Shown here piece by piece: positions 1-9,292 of a DNA stretch of 64,000 bases. This DNA comes from Olleya aquimaris. Its GTDB lineage: Bacteria > Bacteroidota > Bacteroidia > Flavobacteriales > Flavobacteriaceae. The notes below the pieces were generated by a model. It made no database searches, was not told the DNA's origin, and worked only from the letters and a program-made list of their open reading frames with translations. The stretch is taken from positions 186,748-250,747 of the forward strand of contig NZ_QLLO01000003.1 in assembly GCF_003259525.1 (NCBI RefSeq), given 5' to 3'. Every line of letters begins with the position of its first letter. The first letter of the stretch is position 1. Position numbers and translations under genes: made by a program.

Positions 1-2
1 AT

Positions 3-302
3 GTAAATATTAACGCTGATTATGGTTCTATTAAAATTGGCAAAATGAACAAAAATGCTGGTGATGTTACTATTGAGTCGGATTACGTAGGTATAAAAAT
101 TGGGATTGACCCAGAATATGCATTTGATTTTGAAATTAATTTAGAATATGGTGGACTAAATGGTGAAGATGATTTTGAAATGGAAACACGCAGAGTGCAA
201 CATTCAGACAAGTATTATTCTGGTTACCATTTTAAAAATAACTCTGGTAACTTAATTAAAATAAACTCGGAGTACGGAAGCGTTACTTTTGACAAACAAT
301 AA
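3..302 (+). CDS. C-terminal part of a beta-strand-repeat surface protein (partial)
   Basis: The frame is open from the first bases of the window, so the true start lies upstream; an internal ATG at 45 is not a convincing start. The visible 99 residues alternate short beta-strand-like segments (YGSIKIG, YVGIKIG, YGSVTFD), the pattern of DUF4097/GIN-like beta-helix proteins. The stop is 26 bp before a GIN-domain lipoprotein gene on the same strand, suggesting one envelope operon. The function is unknown; placement in a DUF4097-like family is an inference from the strand pattern. Confidence 0.6.
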   Translation, partial: VNINADYGSIKIGKMNKNAGDVTIESDYVGIKIGIDPEYAFDFEINLEYGGLNGEDDFEMETRRVQHSDKYYSGYHFKNNSGNLIKINSEYGSVTFDKQ

Positions 303-328
303 GCTATTAATCATTAAATACAATCATC

Positions 329-1063
329 ATGAATTTTTCATCAAAAACTCAAACCCTAATTTTAAGTTTACTTGTAATTACTATTACATCATGTAATGCA
401 CAATGGGGAAAAACTATTAAAGGTAACGGAAATATTACCACAATTACTAGAACTACTTCAGACTATAATGCTATCAAACTAGCAGGTTGGATGGACTTTA
501 TTTTGGTTAAAGGTACAGAAGGAACTATAACTATTGAAGGCGAAGAAAACTTATTAGACTATATTATTACAGAATCTAAAAATGGTGATTTAGTAATCAA
601 AACTGAAAATAATATTAACTTAAAACCAAGTGGTAATAAAACCATTAAAATTACGATACCTTTTGAAGACATAGACAAAGTATCGCTTTCTGGTTCTGGA
701 GATGTAATCTCTAAAGCATTAATAAAATCTAACAATTTTGAAGCTAAAGTATCAGGATCTGGAGATGTTACTCTTGAAGTAGATTCTGATAATGTTGAAG
801 CATCAGTGACAGGGTCTGGAGACTTAACCTTGACTGGTAACACAACTAATTTACAAGTAAATGTGACAGGTTCTGGAGATTTTCATGGCGAACGTCTACA
901 AGCTGATAATACTGAAGCAAAAGTCACAGGTTCTGGAGATATTGTTGTGTATGCTAAAAAGAACTTGAAGGCTAGAGTTACAGGATCTGGAGATATTGAA
1001 TATAAAGGAAATCCTGAGAAAGTAGATACTAAAGTCACAGGATCTGGAGATATAAGTAATTAA
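329..1063 (+). CDS. Head GIN domain lipoprotein (DUF2807, putative adhesin)
   Basis: 244 aa. The N-terminus is a lipoprotein signal peptide with a lipobox-like ITSC (Cys22), followed by a beta-helical domain carrying seven GSGD turns (SGSGDV, then TGSGDL/F/I) spaced about 18-25 residues apart. This is the hallmark of the GIN/DUF2807 family, usually annotated as putative autotransporter-adhesin head domain; the real role is not established. It is probably anchored in the outer membrane or periplasm. It follows a related partial gene by 26 bp and is closed by a strong hairpin terminator at 1082-1114. The repeated turn is conserved at DNA level too (ACAGGNTCTGGAGAT), so the repeats may have expanded by duplication. 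Confidence 0.85.
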   Translation: MNFSSKTQTLILSLLVITITSCNAQWGKTIKGNGNITTITRTTSDYNAIKLAGWMDFILVKGTEGTITIEGEENLLDYIITESKNGDLVIKTENNINLKPSGNKTIKITIPFEDIDKVSLSGSGDVISKALIKSNNFEAKVSGSGDVTLEVDSDNVEASVTGSGDLTLTGNTTNLQVNVTGSGDFHGERLQADNTEAKVTGSGDIVVYAKKNLKARVTGSGDIEYKGNPEKVDTKVTGSGDISN

Positions 1064-1081
1064 AATAAAATTCTATAAATT

Positions 1082-1114
1082 AAAAAAGTCCCTATTTTGA
1101 ATAGGGACTTTTTT
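1082..1114. terminator. Bidirectional rho-independent terminator
   Basis: A 15-bp perfect stem (arms 1082-1096 and 1100-1114, core AGTCCCTA/TAGGGACT) with a 3-nt loop has A tracts on the left and T tracts on the right. It lies between the rightward GIN gene and the leftward transporter gene and can serve both. Confidence 0.9.
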
Positions 1115-1133
1115 ATTATGTGTAATATTTAAA

Positions 1134-2480
1134 TTAATTTAATTGTCCATGTTTTGGCACTCTAATTAATAAAATAATTCCCACTAAAAAGAAGATGAAT
1201 AGAAACAAAATGGCATTACGCATACTACCAGTTATTTGGTCTATAGTGGCAAAAATCACCATACCTATAACGATTCCTATTTTTTCTGCAACATCATAAA
1301 AACTAAAGTAAGATGTTGTGTCTTCTGTTTCTGGTAAGAATTTTGAATAGGTCGACCTAGCTAAAGACTGTACACCTCCCATTACAAATCCAACACATCC
1401 TGCTGCTAAATAAAATTGTAATGGAGTTACCATAAAATAAGCATAAAAACAAAGTAACATCCATATAATATTAACTATAATAAGCGTCTTTACATTTCCA
1501 AATTTAGCTGAAGCTTTAGAAGTTAAAACCGCTCCTAAAATAGCTATTAATTGTATGATTAAAATACTTCCTATTAAGCCCATAGTTTTAGCATCCTCTC
1601 CACCCCAAGCAATTTCTTCTTCTCCAAAATATACAGCAACCAACATAATAGTTTGTACTGCCATACTAAATACAAAAAAGGCAACTAAATAGCGTTTTAA
1701 TCTCAAGTTTTGCTTTAGTTGCAACCATACTAGCTTTAATTCTTTTAAACCATTAAACACTATTGCTTTTGTAACCTTATGACCAGAAGACACTCCTTTA
1801 GGTAATATATAAAATGAATATTGACTAAACCCAATCCACCAAATACCTACCATTACAAAAGAATAGCGCATTGCAACTTGTGCAGCAGTTTCTATGACCT
1901 CTCCATTTTCTGCTATATTATCTTTAATAGCTACTAAATCGGGATACAACACCATAAAAAGATTAATAACTAACAATAAAACACTACCTACATAACCTAA
2001 GCTAAATCCCTTTGCGCTAATGCTGTCTTGTTGCTCTGGATACGCTATGTCTGGTAAATAAGAGTTGTAAAATACTAGACTTCCCCAATACCCTATTAAT
2101 CCCATAAAATAAAATAGTAAACTTAAATGGATATTATCTAAGCTAAACCAATACAAACCAATACATCCAAGACCACCAACATAACAGAAAAATTTCATGA
2201 AATTTTTCTTATTTCCTACATAATCTGCAATACCAGATAATATAGGTGAAGTAAAAGCAACTACTAAAAACGTAAAAGCTGTAACATAGGTAATTAATGC
2301 TGTACTTTTAAAAACCATTCCAAAAGCAGGTACCGTTTTTTCAACTTGAGATACAAATAGTGCCGAATAAAAAATAGGAAATATAGACGATGCAATAGTT
2401 AGCGTGTAAACGGAGTTTGCCCAATCGTAAAAAGCCCAAGCGTTTAGAAGCTTTTTATTACCTTTTTCTAGTTTTGACAT
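1134..2480 (-). CDS. MFS transporter, UMF1/Atg22-like permease
   Basis: The protein is 448 aa from the ATG at 2480 (MSKLEKGNKK); a 14-residue upstream extension (YFYTLTNYHF) is unlike the family and was dropped. The N-terminal AFYDWANSVY motif is diagnostic of the UMF1 / vacuole-effluxer Atg22-like branch of the major facilitator superfamily. About 12 hydrophobic segments are visible, with a longer polar loop near the middle. By homology it is an inner-membrane exporter; yeast Atg22 exports amino acids, but the bacterial substrate is unknown. It lies 89 bp downstream of the M48 protease gene on the same strand, with a hairpin between them, so co-transcription is uncertain. Confidence 0.85.
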   Translation of the reverse strand: MSKLEKGNKKLLNAWAFYDWANSVYTLTIASSIFPIFYSALFVSQVEKTVPAFGMVFKSTALITYVTAFTFLVVAFTSPILSGIADYVGNKKNFMKFFCYVGGLGCIGLYWFSLDNIHLSLLFYFMGLIGYWGSLVFYNSYLPDIAYPEQQDSISAKGFSLGYVGSVLLLVINLFMVLYPDLVAIKDNIAENGEVIETAAQVAMRYSFVMVGIWWIGFSQYSFYILPKGVSSGHKVTKAIVFNGLKELKLVWLQLKQNLRLKRYLVAFFVFSMAVQTIMLVAVYFGEEEIAWGGEDAKTMGLIGSILIIQLIAILGAVLTSKASAKFGNVKTLIIVNIIWMLLCFYAYFMVTPLQFYLAAGCVGFVMGGVQSLARSTYSKFLPETEDTTSYFSFYDVAEKIGIVIGMVIFATIDQITGSMRNAILFLFIFFLVGIILLIRVPKHGQLN

Positions 2481-2511
2481 GAAGTGATAGTTAGTTAGTG
2501 TATAAAAATAC

Positions 2512-2541
2512 AAAAGCTGCACTTAATTAAGAGCAGCTTCG
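2512..2541 (-). terminator. Possible terminator after the M48 gene
   Basis: Arms AAGCTGC (2514-2520) and GCAGCTT (2533-2539) enclose a 12-nt loop that is itself palindromic (TTAATTAA). On the minus strand the stem is followed by TTTTG and more T. It is a weak but plausible terminator 29 bp past the protease stop. Confidence 0.5.
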
Positions 2542-2569
2542 AAAATAACTAAATATTTTTAAAAGTAAC

Positions 2570-3400
2570 TTAGTATTTACCTAAAGGTCTAAAACTTGTT
2601 ACGCCAAATTTTCTGGCTTCGGCTTTTGCAGCTGGTGCTAACTCTGTTAAATTATCAATTCGTGTTTGGTTTGCTGGATGCGTACTTAAAAACTCTGGTG
2701 GTGCTTGTCCTCCACTAGCTTGTGCCATACGTTTCCATAATTCTGCAGCTTCATCAGGATTATAACCAGCAATTGCAGTTAAATATAGTCCAATACGATC
2801 TGCTTCATTTTCATGACTTCTACTAAACGGTAGCATTCCTAACACATTAGAACCTACACCGTAATATTGATTAAAAGCATTTCTACTTTGTTCATCTTTT
2901 ATAGCTATATTACCTGCAATTGCTAGACCTTGTTGTAACATTCCAGCACTCATACGTTGCTGACCATGGTTAGCTAAAGCGTGTGCTACTTCATGTCCCA
3001 TTATAGCTGCTATAGCAGTTTCATTTTCTGCAACTGGTAAAATCCCAGTGTAGAATACAATTTTACCTCCAGGCATACACCATGCATTAACAATATCCTC
3101 AGCAATTAAATTATACTCCCATTGATAATCGTTTAAATAACCTTGCTGACCATTAGCATTTAACCAACGTTCTGCAGCTACAGCTATACGTTGACCCACA
3201 CGTTTTATCATATTAGATCTAGTAGTACCAGTTTCTACATTGCTTTCTGTTAGAACTTGATTATACTGTGCAAATGCAGTAGGAAATAATTGTGCATTTG
3301 GAATAAAAGCTAAGGTTTTTTTACCTGTAAATGGATTGGTTGCACAAGACAAAAACATAATTAATGTTAATGAAGCAACTATAGTGTTTTTAAATTTCAT
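2570..3400 (-). CDS. M48 family zinc metalloprotease, lipoprotein
   Basis: 276 aa. The N-terminal signal peptide ends in a lipobox (MFLSC, Cys19). The catalytic HEXXH is H136-EVA-H140 and the third zinc ligand lies in H196-ENEAD, as in the Ste24/LoiP/BepA families. The region from about 40 to 265 matches a typical M48 periplasmic peptidase in length. Such enzymes degrade misfolded or unassembled outer-membrane proteins; lipid anchoring puts this one at the outer or inner membrane facing the periplasm. No TPR tail is present, so it is closer to LoiP/YggG than to BepA. It is separated from the GH31 gene upstream by 128 bp with no clear terminator. Confidence 0.88.
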   Translation of the reverse strand: MKFKNTIVASLTLIMFLSCATNPFTGKKTLAFIPNAQLFPTAFAQYNQVLTESNVETGTTRSNMIKRVGQRIAVAAERWLNANGQQGYLNDYQWEYNLIAEDIVNAWCMPGGKIVFYTGILPVAENETAIAAIMGHEVAHALANHGQQRMSAGMLQQGLAIAGNIAIKDEQSRNAFNQYYGVGSNVLGMLPFSRSHENEADRIGLYLTAIAGYNPDEAAELWKRMAQASGGQAPPEFLSTHPANQTRIDNLTELAPAAKAEARKFGVTSFRPLGKY

Positions 3401-3528
3401 AATTAATATTTTTTTTGTTCTATAAATTTACAAAAACTTCGCCAAAAATGTACAATGGATATAATTTACCTTGAAAGAATTAAACAGAACACCTTCTTAT
3501 AAAGTATTAAAAACCTATTTTAATGTCA

Positions 3529-5934
3529 TTATTTTCCAATTAAATGAATTTCGCTAAAGTTTTTATCAACTACCATTGCAACTGTACCATTAACTTTTAA
3601 TTGCTCAATAGAGATGGTTTCATTATCCAATTGAATTTCATTAATTTCAAATGGTAATCCATGAATATTTAATTTAAACGTTTTATAAGAGGCTTCATAC
3701 TTACCTTCTTTATGTTGTTGCAAAATCAACTCGTTGGTCTTTCCTGTCAACTTAAAGGTTCTGAAACTGTAGCGTCCCTTAGTATAATCATAACCATCAT
3801 GAGCATCATCAAAAAGCTGAGACGTTTCTTTACCTGTTTTAAAATACACATCTAAAACTAGCTCTTCTATATTTTTTTCGCCAACATATTGTTGAATTGG
3901 GAATTTAGGAATTACCGCTCCTTCTTTAATAAAAATTGGCATACTGTCTATTTCTGCATCCACCCACTTTTCTTTTCCACCATCAACCACTTCATCTGTC
4001 CAGAAATTATACCAGGTTCCTCTAGGAATATACATTCTTCGACCCTTCGCATTAGGTTCTTGAATTGGGCAAACTAGTATTTGGTTACCATAAACAAACT
4101 CGTCTGTTCTGTAGTGCGTTTGATTATCTTCTTGATCAAACATTACTAACGATTTTAAAATTGGTGTACCATGTTCTACCAAATTCCAAAATGCAGTATA
4201 TAAATACGGTAATAATTGGTATCTAATTTCAATAAACTTACGTACCACATCTGTAACATCTTCATCAAATGCCCAAGGTTCTTGATCTCCATGGTCTCCA
4301 GAGGAATGTACACGACAAAATGGATGGAAAATTCCTAATTGTATCCATCGTGTAAACAATTCGCCTTGTGGTTGCTCTGCAAATCCACCAATATCGCTTC
4401 CTGCAAAACTAAATCCTGACATAGCCATACGTTGCGCTTGCACGTTGGCAATCCATAAATGCTCCCAAGTAGCAACATTATCTCCTGTCCAAGTAGAACT
4501 GTAGCGTTGCGTACCCGAATAAGCTGCACGAGTAATTACAAATGGACGTTTTGGATAGTTAAACTTTTTCATACCATGATACGTCGCTCTAGCCATTTGC
4601 ATCCCATACACATTGTGTGCTTTTCTGTGGCTACACGGATTACCATCGTAATCATGACGTACATCGTCTGGAAACGTTTTGTTTGGCACTTCCATTACTG
4701 CTGGCTCGTTCATATCATTCCAAACACCTCGTACGCCTATTTCTTCAACTAATTCTTTAAATAATCCAGACCACCAATCTCTAACTTCCGGTTTTGTAAA
4801 ATCTGGAAAATAACATTCACCTGGCCATACTTTTCCTTTCATGTAAGGTCCATCTGCACGCTTACAGAAATAATCTTTATCTAATGCTTCTTTAAAAACA
4901 TCGTATTCGTTATCTATTTTAATTCCTGGATCTATAATAGCTACTGTTTTAAACCCATCATCATATAATTCTTGAACCATACGTTTTGGGTCTGGAAAAT
5001 GCTCTTTATTCCACGTAAAACATCTAAATCCATCCATATAATCGATGTCCAAATATATTGCATCGCATGGGATTTGAAGTTCTCTAAACTTAGAGGTTAC
5101 AGCTTTAACTTCTGCTTCTGGGTAATAACTCCATTTACATTGGTGAAACCCTAAAGCCCATAATGGTGGTAGTTGATGTGGCTTTCCTGTTAAATCTGTA
5201 TAACTCTCTACAACATCTTGCATTTGAGGACCATAAATAAAATAGTAATTCATTTCTCCTCCTTGAGCCCAAAAGCTGGTGACATTACGTCGTTCTTGAC
5301 CAAAATCAAAATACGATCTAAACGTATTATCAAAGAAAATACCATAAGCTTTACCATGATGTAATCCAGTAAAAAACGGTATAGCTTTATAAATTGGATC
5401 TGTTTCTTTTCCGTAAGCATAAGAGTCTGTTACCCAATTTTGAAATCGCTTCCCTTTAAGGTTTAAATGCTCTGGTTTATCTCCTAAACCAAAGTAGCTT
5501 TCACGCTCGTTTACAACCTTACTCATTTTTACTATGTTACCTCCATATTCGTAGCTTTCTTCCCAATGAAAACCAATTTCATCTTCATTGATAAGCTCGT
5601 CGGTTTTAACATCATAAATAGATACTCTTGCATCTTTTTTAGATACTTCACATCTTAATTTTGAAGTTGTAATAGTAAAACACTCATCGTTTTCGCTAAT
5701 CTCAAGTTTATTATAACCTGTACTTGCGTATTTGGTGATGGCATAAGAGAAATCGTTATCAAAAGTACCAGTTGTAGAGTATCTAAATCTTAGCACACTA
5801 TCTCTTAACACAGTTAGCTGAAGGACGACATTGTTTTCTGTATAAAAATATAAGGTATCAACGTCTTTCTTAAATTTTATTATTTGTGAAGGAAATAAGT
5901 TTCCTTTTTGTTCTAGTTCTGTATTTACAATCAT
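3529..5934 (-). CDS. Glycoside hydrolase family 31 alpha-glucosidase
   Basis: 801 aa, a full-length GH31 enzyme: N-terminal beta-sandwich (about 20-245), TIM barrel (about 250-600) and C-terminal beta domains. The nucleophile is D407 in WNDMNEP and the acid/base D485 in TWTGDN; the barrel strand with DIDYMDGF (about 296-303) is also present. No signal peptide is visible, so it should act in the cytoplasm on maltose, maltooligosaccharides or glycogen-derived glucans. It is the last gene in the leftward run after glgA-glgC-glgB, 170 bp behind glgB, and probably takes part in glycogen turnover. Exact linkage specificity (alpha-1,4 versus alpha-1,6 or alpha-xylosidase) cannot be read from the sequence. 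Confidence 0.92.
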   Translation of the reverse strand: MIVNTELEQKGNLFPSQIIKFKKDVDTLYFYTENNVVLQLTVLRDSVLRFRYSTTGTFDNDFSYAITKYASTGYNKLEISENDECFTITTSKLRCEVSKKDARVSIYDVKTDELINEDEIGFHWEESYEYGGNIVKMSKVVNERESYFGLGDKPEHLNLKGKRFQNWVTDSYAYGKETDPIYKAIPFFTGLHHGKAYGIFFDNTFRSYFDFGQERRNVTSFWAQGGEMNYYFIYGPQMQDVVESYTDLTGKPHQLPPLWALGFHQCKWSYYPEAEVKAVTSKFRELQIPCDAIYLDIDYMDGFRCFTWNKEHFPDPKRMVQELYDDGFKTVAIIDPGIKIDNEYDVFKEALDKDYFCKRADGPYMKGKVWPGECYFPDFTKPEVRDWWSGLFKELVEEIGVRGVWNDMNEPAVMEVPNKTFPDDVRHDYDGNPCSHRKAHNVYGMQMARATYHGMKKFNYPKRPFVITRAAYSGTQRYSSTWTGDNVATWEHLWIANVQAQRMAMSGFSFAGSDIGGFAEQPQGELFTRWIQLGIFHPFCRVHSSGDHGDQEPWAFDEDVTDVVRKFIEIRYQLLPYLYTAFWNLVEHGTPILKSLVMFDQEDNQTHYRTDEFVYGNQILVCPIQEPNAKGRRMYIPRGTWYNFWTDEVVDGGKEKWVDAEIDSMPIFIKEGAVIPKFPIQQYVGEKNIEELVLDVYFKTGKETSQLFDDAHDGYDYTKGRYSFRTFKLTGKTNELILQQHKEGKYEASYKTFKLNIHGLPFEINEIQLDNETISIEQLKVNGTVAMVVDKNFSEIHLIGK

Positions 5935-6104
5935 AATTGTATAATGTATAATTTAAAGTAAAAAAACGGAAAATAAAACTGTTACGAAAGCATTGATACT
6001 ATATATTATCACGAATTATTAACTATAACGTTTTCGGAATTACAAATTATTAAATCCTTGGTTTTTAGACCTTAAAAAACGAAATAACAAAAGGTTAAAA
6101 CGCA

Positions 6105-8018
6105 CTAATTAGCACCATATTTAAATACTACCATCCCAAGAGGTGGAATAGTGATTTCTACTGAATTTTTTCTAGCATGCCATAATTTGGCTTGACTTGT
6201 TAAAGGTTTGTTTTTAAACTTTCCGCTACCATAAAATGTTGCGTTATCGCTGTTAAAAATCTCGGTAAGTGTTCCTTTTTTTGGTAATCCTATTCTATAA
6301 TTTTCTAACGGAACAGGTGTCATATTACAAGCAACAATAACATTATCTTTTGCCTTATTACCTTTTCTTATATACACTAAAACCGAATGTTCTGCATCTC
6401 CATAATCTATCCACTCAAAACCGTCATGAGAAAATTGTTTTTCATGTAAAGCGGGCTCTGATTTGTATAAGGTATTAATGGCTTTTATATACTCTTGGAT
6501 GCCTTTATGTGGTTTGTATTGCAATAAATGCCAATCTAAACTAGTTTGAAAATTCCACTCTTCGCTTTGCCCAATTTCAGCACCTTGAAACAAAAGTTTT
6601 GTTCCTGGATGCGTAAACATATAACCATATAAAACGCGTAAATTTGCAAATTTTTGCCACTCGTCTCCTGGCATTCTATTTAATATAGATTTTTTGCCAT
6701 ATACCACTTCGTCATGACTTAAAGGCAACATGAAATTTTCTGTAAACGCATAGGTCATAGAAAACGTTATATCGTTTTGATGGTGTTTTCTGTAAATAGG
6801 TTCTTTACCAAAATACTGCAACGTATCGTGCATCCAACCCATCATCCATTTCATACCAAAGCCTAAACCTCCTAAAAATACTGGTTTTGAAACACCTGGA
6901 AATGCTGTAGATTCTTCAGCAATGGATTGCACATCTGGAAAACTTCCGTAAATGGCTTGGTTAAGCTCTTTCATAAACGCTATGGCTTCTAGGTTTTCTC
7001 GACCACCATAAATGTTAGGCTCCCACTCGCCTTCTTCTCTACTATAATCTAAAAATAACATGGAAGCGACTGCATCAACACGTAATCCATCTGCATGAAA
7101 TTGATCTAACCAGAATAAAGCGTTACTGATTAAAAACGATTTGACTTCATTACGTCCATAATTAAAGATTAAACTTTTCCAATCTTGGTGATACCCTTTT
7201 CGTTTATCTGGATGCTCATACAAACAAGACCCATCAAAAAAGCCTAAACCATGAGCATCTTCAGGAAAATGAGAAGGTACCCAATCTAATATTATTCCTA
7301 TGTTGTTTTCATGAAGTTTATCTACTAATAACTTAAATTCTTCTGGATATCCAAATCGTGATGTTGGAGCAAAATAACCTGTTACTTGATAGCCCCAACT
7401 TGGGTCGTACGGAAATTCCATGACTGGCATCAACTCGACATGCGTAAAATTCATCTCCTTGACATAGTTGACTAAATCGTCAGCCAATTCGACATAAGAT
7501 AAAAAACGGTTTTCTTCAATTTGTTTTTTCCAAGAGCCTAAATGGACTTCGTACACAGAATAAGGTGCATCTAGAGCATTGTGCTTTTTTCTGGATTTCA
7601 TCCATTTAGCATCTTTCCATTTGTAATCATCTTCCCAAACAATAGAAGCGGTTTTTGGATTATGCTCGTAACGTCTCGCGTAAGGATCTGCTTTTTCTGT
7701 TACAATACCATTATTATGGCTTTGTATTTTGTATTTATAAGTGGTGCCTTTTCCAATATTAGGGATAAATCCTTCCCAAATACCACTTTGGTCCCAACGC
7801 ACATTTAAAAGATGTTCGCCTTCTTTCCAAAAGTTAAAATCACCAATTACAGACACTTGTTTTGCACTTGGTGCCCAAACTGCAAAATAAGTCCCTTCGA
7901 CACCGTTAACTGTAGTAATATGCGAGCCAAACTTCTCGTATAATTTGTAATGTTTTCCTGCTTTAAACAGATTAATATCGAAGTCTGTAAACAAACTATA
8001 AACCGTTACATCTGCCAT
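6105..8018 (-). CDS. glgB: 1,4-alpha-glucan branching enzyme GlgB
   Basis: 637 aa. It transfers alpha-1,4 glucan segments to make alpha-1,6 branches in glycogen. A CBM48 domain lies at about 40-130 (YFAVWAPSAKQV, GDFNFW) followed by a GH13_9 barrel. The catalytic set is complete: nucleophile D315 (GLRVDAV), acid/base E368 (SIAEES) and D436 (LSHDEVV). It lacks the extra N-terminal CBM of the 730-aa enterobacterial enzyme, as is usual for shorter GlgB types. Its start is 3 bp after the glgC stop, so it is translated from the same operon mRNA. Confidence 0.95.
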   Translation of the reverse strand: MADVTVYSLFTDFDINLFKAGKHYKLYEKFGSHITTVNGVEGTYFAVWAPSAKQVSVIGDFNFWKEGEHLLNVRWDQSGIWEGFIPNIGKGTTYKYKIQSHNNGIVTEKADPYARRYEHNPKTASIVWEDDYKWKDAKWMKSRKKHNALDAPYSVYEVHLGSWKKQIEENRFLSYVELADDLVNYVKEMNFTHVELMPVMEFPYDPSWGYQVTGYFAPTSRFGYPEEFKLLVDKLHENNIGIILDWVPSHFPEDAHGLGFFDGSCLYEHPDKRKGYHQDWKSLIFNYGRNEVKSFLISNALFWLDQFHADGLRVDAVASMLFLDYSREEGEWEPNIYGGRENLEAIAFMKELNQAIYGSFPDVQSIAEESTAFPGVSKPVFLGGLGFGMKWMMGWMHDTLQYFGKEPIYRKHHQNDITFSMTYAFTENFMLPLSHDEVVYGKKSILNRMPGDEWQKFANLRVLYGYMFTHPGTKLLFQGAEIGQSEEWNFQTSLDWHLLQYKPHKGIQEYIKAINTLYKSEPALHEKQFSHDGFEWIDYGDAEHSVLVYIRKGNKAKDNVIVACNMTPVPLENYRIGLPKKGTLTEIFNSDNATFYGSGKFKNKPLTSQAKLWHARKNSVEITIPPLGMVVFKYGAN

Positions 8019-8021
8019 AAA

Positions 8022-9287
8022 TTATATTACAAATCCGTTAGGAATTACTGAATCTTTTTTAATTACTACTATACCTTCTTTAATAACATAAGTATCTGTC
8101 TCTGTATCTTCTAGATGATTACCACCATTAATTCTAACATCGTCACCAATTCTAACATTTTTATCGATAATGGTATTTTTTATAAAGCAACGCTCACCAA
8201 TACCTCTTAAAATTTTAATTTTGTTTTTATCAATTTCTTCTAATGTTTCATAGGAATCGTTACCCATCATATAGGTATTAATAACTGTAGATTCTTTTCC
8301 AATTCTAGAACGAATACCAATTACAGATTTTTCAATTTTAGCAGCATGTATCAAGCAACCTTCTGCTATAACTGTTTTTTCTAATGCAGTACCAGAAATT
8401 TTAGAAGTTGGTAAAATCCTAGCACGTGTATAGACACTTTGGGTTTTATCGTATAAGTTAAATTTAGGAATATCGTCTGTCAAACCTAAGTTAGCTTCAA
8501 AAAACGAATCTATATTTCCAATATCTGTCCAATAACCTTCAAATTGATAGCTTAATGTTTTATGTTTTTCTATAGATTGCGGAATAATTTCTTTACCAAA
8601 ATCATTAGTATCTGGGTTTTTCATTAAGTCAATTAACAAGTCTCTATTAAAAATGTAAATACCCATTGATGCTAGATGGTTCTTACCTTGTTTTTCCATT
8701 TCTGGACTTACAGCAGAGGTCCAATCTGGTAATAATGACGCATCTGGTTTTTCAATAAACGATGTGATCACATTTTTATCGTCGGTTTTTAAAATACCAA
8801 AAGAGGTGGCATCTTTAGCGTTTACAGGAATGGTAGCTATTGAAATTTTAGCGTTAGCTTTAATATGTGCATCTATCATTTCGTTAAAATCCATTTGATA
8901 CAGTTGGTCTCCAGAAAGGATTAACGCATATTCAAAATCATGACTTAAAAAATGATGCATACTCTGTCTAACTGCATCTGCAGTACCCTGAAACCATGTG
9001 CTATTTCCTGGTGTTTGTTCTGCTGCTAATACATCAACAAAAGCCGAACTAAAAAAACTAAAATGATAAGTGTTTTTTATGTGTCTGTTTAAGGATGCCG
9101 AATTAAACTGTGTTAATACAAACATTCTTTTTATATCAGAATTTATACAATTTGAAATTGGAATATCTACCAATCTATATTTACCTGCTATTGGTACTGC
9201 TGGTTTAGATCGTGAAGCAGTTAAAGGATAAAGTCTTGAGCCTTGACCGCCTCCTAAAATGATAGAGAGTACTTTATTATTGATCAT
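8022..9287 (-). CDS. glgC: Glucose-1-phosphate adenylyltransferase GlgC
   Basis: 421 aa from the ATG at 9287 (MINNKVLSII); a longer version starting at 9344 would overlap glgA and adds non-family sequence. It makes ADP-glucose from glucose-1-phosphate and ATP, the committed step of glycogen synthesis. The nucleotidyl-transferase signature GGGQGSRLYPLT is at the N-terminus, the sugar-phosphate region GTADAVRQS follows, and a left-handed beta-helix forms the C-terminal allosteric domain from about 300. The gene sits 5 bp after the glgA stop and 3 bp before glgB. Confidence 0.95.
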   Translation of the reverse strand: MINNKVLSIILGGGQGSRLYPLTASRSKPAVPIAGKYRLVDIPISNCINSDIKRMFVLTQFNSASLNRHIKNTYHFSFFSSAFVDVLAAEQTPGNSTWFQGTADAVRQSMHHFLSHDFEYALILSGDQLYQMDFNEMIDAHIKANAKISIATIPVNAKDATSFGILKTDDKNVITSFIEKPDASLLPDWTSAVSPEMEKQGKNHLASMGIYIFNRDLLIDLMKNPDTNDFGKEIIPQSIEKHKTLSYQFEGYWTDIGNIDSFFEANLGLTDDIPKFNLYDKTQSVYTRARILPTSKISGTALEKTVIAEGCLIHAAKIEKSVIGIRSRIGKESTVINTYMMGNDSYETLEEIDKNKIKILRGIGERCFIKNTIIDKNVRIGDDVRINGGNHLEDTETDTYVIKEGIVVIKKDSVIPNGFVI

Positions 9288-9292
9288 AGTTA

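Noticed and set aside
559-843. 94-codon open frame antisense to the GIN-domain gene
   Set aside because: Its Ser/Pro/Asp-rich repeats simply mirror the GSGD repeats of the real gene.
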